Below, piece by piece: positions 58,023 through 64,000 of a stretch of DNA of 64,000 bases; within the stretch, counting starts at the first letter, position 1, and the number at the start of each line of letters is the position of its first letter. Both the position numbers and the translations under genes were made by a program. The DNA comes from Blastocystis sp. Blastoise. Taxonomy: Eukaryota > Sar > Bigyra > Opalinata > Blastocystidae. The DNA lies in contig JBBPEB010000011.1 of the NCBI GenBank assembly GCA_039096225.1, forward strand, positions 496,001 to 560,000. Reading direction: 5' to 3'. The notes under the pieces are model-generated. The model saw only the letters and a program-made list of their open reading frames with translations. It had not been told where the DNA came from and did not search any database.

Positions 58023-58958
58023 ATGAGAAATAAAAATTTTGATGCCATTAAGTTAGCAATAATCAAAAGTACCTATTGTGCTGGAAGTAAACGTAAATTT
58101 GCTATTATTATAGAAAAATATATTGAATATTTGCCTTGGGAAAAATTTAAGCAATTCTTGGAAAATCCTTATGCTTTTGCTGATGAATTGGTGAATAAGA
58201 AGTTTATTAAGATTCATGAACTACTGAAATTATCTGAATTAATCTTATATTTAATAAAGGTAAAACACTTTGAATCTAATTTTTGTGAAGATATTCATAA
58301 TGATTGGTTAGAATTTAAAGATATTATTAAGAGTGCTTATGAACAATCCCTTCGTGAAAAGAAATCTGCTAGAATAGAAAATCTTCGAAAAGAATATCCA
58401 AATATAGAATCATTAGAATGTAAACGTGATGAATTAGATAAAGATGATATACTTAGAATTATTATTGATTTATATATATTATGTCCTCCTCAACGTGCTG
58501 ATTATGGTATATGTTCTATTCAAACACCAGAAACTGTAACTAATAAAATGAGAAATTATATCATTTTTGATAAGAATAATGAAACTGCTGAAATTCATCT
58601 GAAAGATTATAAGACTTCATATAAATATGAAGAAATTATAATTAAGAATAATGATAAGTTATATGAAGATATGAACTATATGTTAGAAAAAGAACCTGGT
58701 AGAGTGTTTATATTTGAAAAGACTCCTGGTAAACCATTTTGTGATGTTAAAGATTATGATAGATATATTAATAATCATTTACGTAGATTACATCCAGAAT
58801 TAACTATTAATGGTTGTCGTTTCTATTATGCTACTACAAATTGTACTTCTTTTTCTTCTTTAAGAGATGATTCTGATAGATTAGCTCATACTAAAAGAAC
58901 TCATATTGGCAGTTATGTCTCTTTTACTCAAAGTGATTTATATAAAAAATTAATTTAA
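58023..58958 (+). CDS. Tyrosine recombinase/integrase of the virus
   Basis: 311 residues. The catalytic C-terminal half shows Arg158 (PPQRADYG), Lys197 (LKDYKTSY), Arg266 (INGCRFYYAT), His289 (DRLAHT) and Tyr298 nine residues later (HIGSY). That matches the R-K-H/xxR-H-Y order and spacing of the family. The residue three before Arg266 is Asn263, where His is common. The N-terminal 110 residues are helical, as expected for the core-binding domain. Tyrosine recombinases are the integrases of many Polinton-like viruses and virophages, in contrast to the RVE integrase of Mavericks. It ends the forward block and faces the reverse block across 87 bp. It probably integrated the virus here. Confidence 0.85.
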   Translation: MRNKNFDAIKLAIIKSTYCAGSKRKFAIIIEKYIEYLPWEKFKQFLENPYAFADELVNKKFIKIHELLKLSELILYLIKVKHFESNFCEDIHNDWLEFKDIIKSAYEQSLREKKSARIENLRKEYPNIESLECKRDELDKDDILRIIIDLYILCPPQRADYGICSIQTPETVTNKMRNYIIFDKNNETAEIHLKDYKTSYKYEEIIIKNNDKLYEDMNYMLEKEPGRVFIFEKTPGKPFCDVKDYDRYINNHLRRLHPELTINGCRFYYATTNCTSFSSLRDDSDRLAHTKRTHIGSYVSFTQSDLYKKLI

Positions 58959-59045
58959 TTATTATTTGTTTATTTAAAAAAAAGTTGTTTAGTTTTAAAA
59001 AAATTATTTTATTATAACAAAACACAATAATTATAAAAACATATA

Positions 59046-59531
59046 TTAATGACAATTATTATTAGAGAATAAATTAATAGGATTAGGAGAAAAATTATAA
59101 TTATTTAAGACTTCATTAGTAGACGGCAAGGAGTAGAAATCTTCATGATTTTGTATATCTTTTGGAATAGGGATATTAACTTGTTTTTCAAGTTGTGTAG
59201 ATAAATGAGGCATCGTTTCAGAATTAACAGGATTTGAGATAGGAGACGTGACATTGATTTGATTTTTTTCTTTGTTTCTTGAGTGTTCTTCAATTTCATA
59301 GTATAAATTATCTAAAGTATTTTCTAAATATTGTTTTTGTTCAGGATTAGAAATATAAATGATTAAATTTCTAATAGAATCTAATTCTCTCTTTTGTATT
59401 GGACGAGTATGAAAATTAAGAAATTGTTCAATCAATTTAAAGAAATCATTTCCTTTACATTTACATGCATCTAATTGCAGACTTTTAATATTTTTTGAGA
59501 ATGTTGGCCACGGTAGAGGTTGACGATACAT
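59046..59531 (-). CDS. Viral protein, unknown
   Basis: 161 residues from ATG at 59531 (MYRQPLPWPTFSKN). The N-terminal 85 residues are helical and contain CKCKG; the C-terminal half is Ser/Pro/Asn-rich and looks disordered. It is the last gene of the reverse block, 70 bp after the protease-like ORF. No family recognised. Confidence 0.55.
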   Translation of the reverse strand: MYRQPLPWPTFSKNIKSLQLDACKCKGNDFFKLIEQFLNFHTRPIQKRELDSIRNLIIYISNPEQKQYLENTLDNLYYEIEEHSRNKEKNQINVTSPISNPVNSETMPHLSTQLEKQVNIPIPKDIQNHEDFYSLPSTNEVLNNYNFSPNPINLFSNNNCH

Positions 59532-59600
59532 ATTAATTAAAAAATAAATAATTATGATTAATGTTTTAATCTAATAAAATATATTCGTTTTTATATTCGT

Positions 59601-60191
59601 TTATGTAGGTATGATGGTACCTAAACTAGTTAAATATAATAATGCATAATAGAAACATCCATTAGAGTTTGAAGCAGTACTTTGGAATTGAATAGGGTTG
59701 TATTGAATATTATGTGTCTTAATAAATTGTGGAGAAAATTCTGGAGAATTCCCAAGACTGGAATAGAATTTCATATGTTCTGGACTTTCATAGATAACAG
59801 CTTCAAAATGACCGAAATTAGGGTCATCTTCAGATTGATGAAATAACATATTAAAGTTAGATTTTATATTATCAATATTATGTTCAAAATCATTTAAATT
59901 ATCCCAATATTTCCATGAACCTTTACATTGTGTATTCAGATTTTTCATTGTAGAATCTGCTATATCACATGCAACAGGGTCACATGGATTATTTAAATAT
60001 CCATATTTATATATTTTTGAAATTAAGTTTCTATTAATTATACCAGATAATTGAGCCAATGATTTAGCTATACTATCCAGAGGTTTAGGCTGACTAGATA
60101 ATTGTTTATCAGAATAAATTTTTGTATTACAATTTAATTTATCTTGAATAATATCTTCATCAGGGCTCACTTTTAAACCTCTGGTTGGTAG
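59601..60191 (-). CDS. Adenain-like protease relative, ATG-less, degenerate active site
   Basis: The frame is open from at least 60191 to the stop at 59601. The nearest start-like codon is GTG at 60170 (giving 189 residues), and the first ATG is only at residue 75 of that count. The C-terminal half resembles adenovirus-type cysteine proteases (C5). FGHFEAVIYES matches the His block (His121), and FYSSLG sits where the acidic residue block (F.P.G) is expected. FQSTASNSNGCFYYALLYL matches the Q....CG.YC..FL block (Gln163). The acidic residue appears as Ser, and Asn170-Gly171-Cys172 stands where Cys-Gly is expected. Such proteases mature virions. Expression may depend on a -1 frameshift from the upstream virion-like gene at 60197-60191, whose stop is 2 nt before the GTG. 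It could be inactive or a variant enzyme. Confidence 0.5.
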   Translation of the reverse strand, partial: LPTRGLKVSPDEDIIQDKLNCNTKIYSDKQLSSQPKPLDSIAKSLAQLSGIINRNLISKIYKYGYLNNPCDPVACDIADSTMKNLNTQCKGSWKYWDNLNDFEHNIDNIKSNFNMLFHQSEDDPNFGHFEAVIYESPEHMKFYSSLGNSPEFSPQFIKTHNIQYNPIQFQSTASNSNGCFYYALLYLTSLGTIIPT

Positions 60192-60199
60192 TTTTTTTG
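60173..60199 (-). promoter_or_regulatory. Candidate -1 ribosomal frameshift site
   Basis: Reading the minus strand, the zero frame is CAA AAA AAC, which contains the canonical slippery heptamer A_AAA_AAC (60197-60191). Slipping -1 leads straight into the open protease-like frame (next codon CTA). The zero frame stops five codons later at 60175-60173. A small stem AACC-AGA-GGTT lies a few bases downstream. A 563-residue fusion is predicted. A homopolymer indel would look the same. Confidence 0.4.
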
Positions 60200-61291
60200 T
60201 AATCCAGCTCCTTCACCACAACCATTTTGTTGACATTGTCGTTTAGCAGCTTTACATTTTTGCATATATTCATAAAAGGCACGACCACGTAATTTTCTTG
60301 GTTTTTTCAATCCAGAAGCATTATTAGGTTGCATTGCTTCTGCTAATGCTCTTTTCTTTGCTTCTATTTCTTGTTCTTGATAAACATTATCTACATTATT
60401 ATCTAATTTATTATTTTCATTGGCTTTTCTCCAAAATTCAGGTGTGAATATTTTACCAATTGCACGTGGAATTGCTGCAATATTATTTCCTAAATTCGTG
60501 ACACCATCTTTTATTGCATTTGGATTAGTTGCTAATCCTTCAAATGCTTTTGAAGCCGCACCAATACCAGCCAACATTGTAAGGAATCCACCACCTTCTT
60601 TCCAAAATTTTCCACCACGACGTACAGTACATCCGTTACCACTTGAATCACCTGAAAAATTAATATAAGAACACAATTGTCTTTTTGAGGGTCTTTTAAT
60701 ACCACATCCAACTTTATTTAACCCTTTACCACCTAAATTCATGGTACTTGCTATACTTCTTATAATTGAAGGTGGAATTAGCATTCCAGCACGAATTCTA
60801 TGTTTTGACCATTTCTTATAATCTTTCATAGCTTCTTGAGAATAGCCAGCTGCTTTTAATACACCTTGACCAATTGAATTATATAATTTTGACATTTCTG
60901 CTTTATTAAAAGCTAATCCATTTCCATTTTTAGGTTCTAAAGCATCTGATTCTGAAATTACTTTTTTATTTGTAATTCCACGTCCATTTCTTTGAATACC
61001 TATTCTTGTAACTGGATTAGCAACAACCAATGAACCACCAGAATCACCATTATTATCACCAAACATTTTATCTCGATTAACATAATTATCAACATTACCA
61101 TTATTTACTTTTTGTGTTTTTAATTGTCTTGTCTTTGCAACACTATTTTCAGGTATTGCTACCATTAATGGATTATGCCTTTCAGCATTATTTAATGGTT
61201 GTGTAATATAATTTCTATTTTCTTTTCCATGTCCTAAATGAATAATACCTTTATCACCTGGACTTGGATATTTTAATATAGTTTGTTCCAT
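60173..61291 (-). CDS. Basic, glycine-rich virion-like protein
   Basis: 372 residues from ATG at 61291 (MEQTILKYPSPGDKG); a longer frame to 61333 adds only an AT-derived leader. The middle has RRGGKFWKEGGG (about 224-235), followed by a hydrophobic/amphipathic stretch FLTMLAGIGAASKAFEGLA (about 236-254) and an IAAIPRAIGKIF helix (about 271-282). The C-terminus is strongly basic with Cys/Lys/Arg clusters (KKPRKLRGR). This resembles in style the minor core or membrane-active proteins (pVI, pX-type) of adenovirus-like lineages; I cannot show homology. It precedes the protease-like frame and has the slippery heptamer A_AAA_AAC at 60197-60191 just before its stop. Confidence 0.6.
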   Translation of the reverse strand: MEQTILKYPSPGDKGIIHLGHGKENRNYITQPLNNAERHNPLMVAIPENSVAKTRQLKTQKVNNGNVDNYVNRDKMFGDNNGDSGGSLVVANPVTRIGIQRNGRGITNKKVISESDALEPKNGNGLAFNKAEMSKLYNSIGQGVLKAAGYSQEAMKDYKKWSKHRIRAGMLIPPSIIRSIASTMNLGGKGLNKVGCGIKRPSKRQLCSYINFSGDSSGNGCTVRRGGKFWKEGGGFLTMLAGIGAASKAFEGLATNPNAIKDGVTNLGNNIAAIPRAIGKIFTPEFWRKANENNKLDNNVDNVYQEQEIEAKKRALAEAMQPNNASGLKKPRKLRGRAFYEYMQKCKAAKRQCQQNGCGEGAGLQKNYQPEV

Positions 61292-61325
61292 ATATATATA
61301 ATAAAAAATAAATAAAAAATAAATA

Positions 61326-62126
61326 TTAAGCAATTTTAATTGTTACATCTGAATATTCATCATAATTTTTAATATTAAATTTATTCTTACGAATATATCG
61401 TAAAACCTCTTTATAATATACATTATTTCGACCTAATTCAACAAGCATATTCTCATTATCAGATAAGTATATATGTAATGTTTCAGGAGCAGACTTTAAA
61501 TAGTTTATTAACTTATTGTTATCAAATATTATAGGTATATATTTATCATACATATTCATATAGGGTGGGTCCATATAAATAATACCATTTTGTATATTTT
61601 TAAGTAAATCATGATAATAATCACCACAAATAAATGAAACAGGCTGAATTAATTCTGAAATTTCTTTCAAATCATTTTCAGTATAAATAATAGGATTAGT
61701 ATAATTACCATAACCAACATTAAATTTTCCTTCACGATTTATTCTCCATACACCATGATAACATGTTTTATTTAAATACAGAAATAATGCAGCACGTTCT
61801 ATAGAATCTTTACTTTCATTAAATATTGTTCTATATTTATAATAATGTTCACAATCTATTTTATCATGAATATTTTTTAAATAATCAACAATAAGTCTAT
61901 AATCTAATTGGAGTATTTTCCAAAAATTAATTAAATCTGAACACATATCACATGCAAAATATTTTCGAGTAATATTATTAGTTTTATCAAATTTTAATAC
62001 ATTAATTAATATTGTTCCACCACCTAAGAATGGTTCATAATAATCTAAATTATTATTAAATCGTTCTTTAATAACAAAATCAGAAACAATATAATCTTTA
62101 TTTCCAACCCATTTTAATAATGGCAT
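61326..62126 (-). CDS. D12-class adenine-N6 DNA methyltransferase
   Basis: 266 residues from ATG at 62126. The N-terminal LKWVGNK (residues 4-10) and EPFLGGGT (31-38) form the SAM-binding motif I region. NKTCYHGVWRIN..GKFNVGYG (119-140) is the typical Dam/D12 block. DPPY at 186-189 is catalytic motif IV. Dam-type enzymes methylate adenine in short sites such as GATC. A full set of motifs and family-typical length suggest an active enzyme. It overlaps no gene and is followed 34 bp later by the virion-like gene, in the same direction. Polinton-like viruses and virophages often carry such enzymes for modification or self-protection. Confidence 0.9.
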   Translation of the reverse strand: MPLLKWVGNKDYIVSDFVIKERFNNNLDYYEPFLGGGTILINVLKFDKTNNITRKYFACDMCSDLINFWKILQLDYRLIVDYLKNIHDKIDCEHYYKYRTIFNESKDSIERAALFLYLNKTCYHGVWRINREGKFNVGYGNYTNPIIYTENDLKEISELIQPVSFICGDYYHDLLKNIQNGIIYMDPPYMNMYDKYIPIIFDNNKLINYLKSAPETLHIYLSDNENMLVELGRNNVYYKEVLRYIRKNKFNIKNYDEYSDVTIKIA

Positions 62127-62264
62127 TTTATTTTAAGTTATTAAATTAATTATTTATGTCATTTAAATAATTTTTAGAAACAAAACACATAAAAAATATA
62201 AAATAATTAATAATTTAACAATATAAGAAAATAAGAAAAATATATAGAAATAATTATATAATAA

Positions 62265-63044
62265 TTAATCATCAATTTCATTAACAGGAACAATATAATC
62301 AAGAGAACTACCAAGTATCTTTAATTGTTTAAGACCACGTGTAATATACCATTCTTTATCATAATATTTAACTCTATCTAATTTCATAATAGCAATAGCA
62401 CTATCCAAGGCAGAAATGTATTGAGTACAATTCGAAGTATTAATGATTGGATTATAATGATTATTAATAAGCTTACCATCTTTATCATATAAATCAAAAG
62501 CCAATTGATTTCTAGTATTCTTAAAGATTTTTATACTTACAATATTCATTGGATATTTTTGCCAAGTCTTCTGTTGAGTAATAGCATGCATAGGAACAGA
62601 TTCATTACCAAGTTCTTTATCTAAATTCAATTTTAACTTACCTCTTTCATCATTAACGCTATCAGGAACATGTATCTTTTCAAATATCTTATGGCTAACA
62701 TCAACTCTAATGGCTTCCAATAACTTTACAAAATCTTTGTTTTCAGTACCTAAAGAACAAACTAAATACTTACTATTAGAATTACCAAAATCACTAAATT
62801 CATAAAGAACAACACATGTAGGAGTTTTGATTTGAAGAATCTTTCCATTATATCTTATCTTATATCCATCTTGACGACCAAGAGCAAGGTTTCTATTGGG
62901 TTCATCAGTTTCTTTATCGAGAGTAACAGTTAGTAAATCATTATTATAATCACTTAATTTAGATATTGTACAGCATTCTTCATGTAAATGACCAACAGCA
63001 GCAGCTTGGAACAAAGTACTAGATATAGGGGAAATATCAGACAT
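62265..63044 (-). CDS. Viral protein, possibly ssDNA-binding (NCLDV-type), unconfirmed
   Basis: 259 residues from ATG at 63044 (MSDISPISSTLFQ). A beta-rich middle with ILQIKTPTCVVLYEF (about 68-82), KYLVCSLG and FVKLLEAIRVDVSHKIF (about 105-121) recalls the QTP-strand then helix layout of large-DNA-virus single-strand binding proteins. That is a pattern impression only. It is divergent from the primase across 326 bp of repeats, consistent with a replication role. If not this, the function is unknown. Confidence 0.5.
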   Translation of the reverse strand: MSDISPISSTLFQAAAVGHLHEECCTISKLSDYNNDLLTVTLDKETDEPNRNLALGRQDGYKIRYNGKILQIKTPTCVVLYEFSDFGNSNSKYLVCSLGTENKDFVKLLEAIRVDVSHKIFEKIHVPDSVNDERGKLKLNLDKELGNESVPMHAITQQKTWQKYPMNIVSIKIFKNTRNQLAFDLYDKDGKLINNHYNPIINTSNCTQYISALDSAIAIMKLDRVKYYDKEWYITRGLKQLKILGSSLDYIVPVNEIDD

Positions 63045-63112
63045 TTTTTAAATTAAAAAAAAAATTAAAAAATAAAATAAATATGAATTTAATAATAAAA
63101 TAAAAATAAATA

Positions 63113-63156
63113 ATGAGATACAAATGAGATACAGATGAGATATAAATGAGATACAA
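63113..63156. repeat. Four 11-bp repeats ATGAGATACAA
   Basis: Tandem ATGAGATAC/TAA/G units in the divergent gap between the 62265-63044 gene and the primase. Confidence 0.8.
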
Positions 63157-63178
63157 ATTTATTATGATTGGATAATCT

Positions 63179-63318
63179 CGTCAGGTTTGATTCTCGATTT
63201 AGGATTTTTCATTTTATTATAAATGTTTTCATTGTTGACTTAGGATTTCGTCAGGTTTGATTCTCGATTTAGGATTTTATTACTTTATTATAAATATTTT
63301 CATTGTCGACTTAGGATT
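63179..63318. repeat. 70-bp direct repeat, two copies, in the divergent viral gap
   Basis: Copies begin at 63179 and 63249 with CGTCAGGTTTGATTCTCGAT and continue with TTAGGATTTT, an AT-rich part, and GACTTAGGATTT. The placement between two replication-type genes suggests a bidirectional promoter or replication origin. Confidence 0.7.
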
Positions 63319-63370
63319 TTAGTATTTTATTAATTTTAAATTTTATTTTATATTTCTTTTTATTTTTCTA

Positions 63371-64000
63371 ATGAGTACTGAACCTAAATTATCCTGTGAA
63401 TTTCAAGTATTTAATCAAGTTGATAAAACTAGTTGTCGTGCCGCCAAAATAATTGAGAATCCTGATGAATGGTATAGATCTGTTTTCGAAAGCTACTATA
63501 AACAAAAGATTGGTGAAAATACTGGTTTTGAAGAGCCACTACATTATGTTGACGTTGTTCCAAAGAATTCCGAAGGTTGTTATCGTCGTTTATGGTTTGA
63601 TTTAGATTTTTCAAAAGATACTAATGATTTCTCTATGTTTTCTGATGAAAATGTTAAAGTATTTCTTATTGGTTTATTTGATGTGTGTTGCCACTATTAT
63701 GATACAAATCTAGATGATATTAATGTTGTAATAACAAAAAAAGATGTTAATCAAAAGAAGAATGGATCAGAAATTAATTATTCATGGGGTTGTCATGTCT
63801 TTACAAATTTATTTGTTCTTCCTGATAGTCTTCCATGTTTTTATTCATTATTAATTAATCATTCAAAGATTAAAGAATCATGTGAACTACTTAATGTTAT
63901 TCCAGAAAAATTCATTGATAAAGCTGTAATTGGAAATAGAAGTCGTAATAATGGATGTATGATGCTTGGCTGTTCAAAAAATAATGTACGTTCTACTTAT
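63371..64000 (+). CDS. AEP (PrimPol/D5-type) primase, N-terminal part
   Basis: 210 residues are visible from ATG at 63371 (MSTEPKLSCEFQ) to the window edge. LWFDLDF carries the D.D metal pair (Asp77, Asp79). WGCHVF (His142) is the second catalytic block, and FIDKAVI with Asp183 followed by GNRSRNNG.MMLG is the third, as in archaeo-eukaryotic primases of herpes/D5/UL52 type. In related viruses this domain is fused to a superfamily 3 or other helicase, which would lie to the right. It makes primers for viral DNA replication. Confidence 0.78.
   Translation, partial: MSTEPKLSCEFQVFNQVDKTSCRAAKIIENPDEWYRSVFESYYKQKIGENTGFEEPLHYVDVVPKNSEGCYRRLWFDLDFSKDTNDFSMFSDENVKVFLIGLFDVCCHYYDTNLDDINVVITKKDVNQKKNGSEINYSWGCHVFTNLFVLPDSLPCFYSLLINHSKIKESCELLNVIPEKFIDKAVIGNRSRNNGCMMLGCSKNNVRSTY

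Larger units (their letters stand above)
55672..64000. mobile_element. Integrated Polinton-like / adintovirus-like DNA virus, left part
   Basis: The gene set is tyrosine recombinase, D12 adenine methyltransferase, basic virion-like protein, adenain-like protein and AEP primase. It is compact (gaps mostly under 350 bp), with little of the TA-microsatellite character of the host DNA. This combination is typical of Polinton-like viruses and relatives integrated in protist genomes. Major capsid and packaging ATPase genes are not in the window and would be expected to the right. The left boundary could be 55467 or the tandem repeat start. Most ORFs are intact, so the insertion is recent or the virus is still viable. 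Confidence 0.75.

Noticed and set aside
60420-60668. Plus-strand 82-residue ORF
   Set aside because: It is antisense to the virion-like gene, which has the better start, composition and context.

Overview
The window is nuclear DNA of an AT-rich eukaryote. Genes are split by short introns that nearly all start GTATAT and end TATAG. Intergenic DNA is full of (TA)n, (ATT)n and (AAT)n runs, and host-type proteins (armadillo, Mo25, BTB-TLDc) are present. I cannot place the species. An AT-rich amoeboid or other microbial eukaryote fits; TAA, TAG and TGA all behave as stops.

Layout. 1-3062: a host armadillo-repeat gene (minus strand, cut by the window edge) and a small orphan ORF. 3063-16683: a complete 13.6-kb CACTA (EnSpm) DNA transposon, A1, with 3-bp target duplication TTG. 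16687-22377: host DNA with a Mo25/CAB39-like gene and a BTB-coiled-TLDc pseudogene. 22378-34154: a second CACTA family, B, with TSD TTA, into which a third element, D (22920-29416, TSD TAT), has inserted. 34479-48096: A2, a near-identical inverted copy of A1 with its own TSD ATG. 48136-55466: element C, an inverted, truncated relative of D. 55467-55581: a 115-bp near-palindrome. 55672-56341: a 242-bp tandem repeat. From there to the right edge: an integrated DNA virus of the Polinton-like/adintovirus-like kind, with tyrosine recombinase, D12-class adenine methyltransferase, a basic virion-like protein, an adenain-like protease relative and an AEP primase.

How the parts work together. A encodes a TNP2-type transposase in three or four exons plus a divergent second gene. 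It also carries a 19-bp minisatellite and a decayed copy of part of an exportin-7 gene. C and D lack a recognisable transposase, but their ends match the ends of A, so they are probably non-autonomous passengers moved by an A-type transposase. Both carry fragments of the same captured host gene. B has different ends and subterminal TTATACC repeats. The viral segment abuts truncated element C, so it arrived after C or replaced its end. Its genes form a forward block (small proteins, recombinase), a convergent reverse block (virion/protease/methyltransferase/unknown) and a divergent primase.

The strongest points for a second look are: the A1/A2 pair with independent TSDs; the captured exportin-7 fragment; the A_AAA_AAC slippery site joining the virion-like ORF to the ATG-less protease-like ORF; that protease's degenerate active site; a spliceosomal-type intron in the first viral gene; and the structured repeats at the virus-transposon junction.
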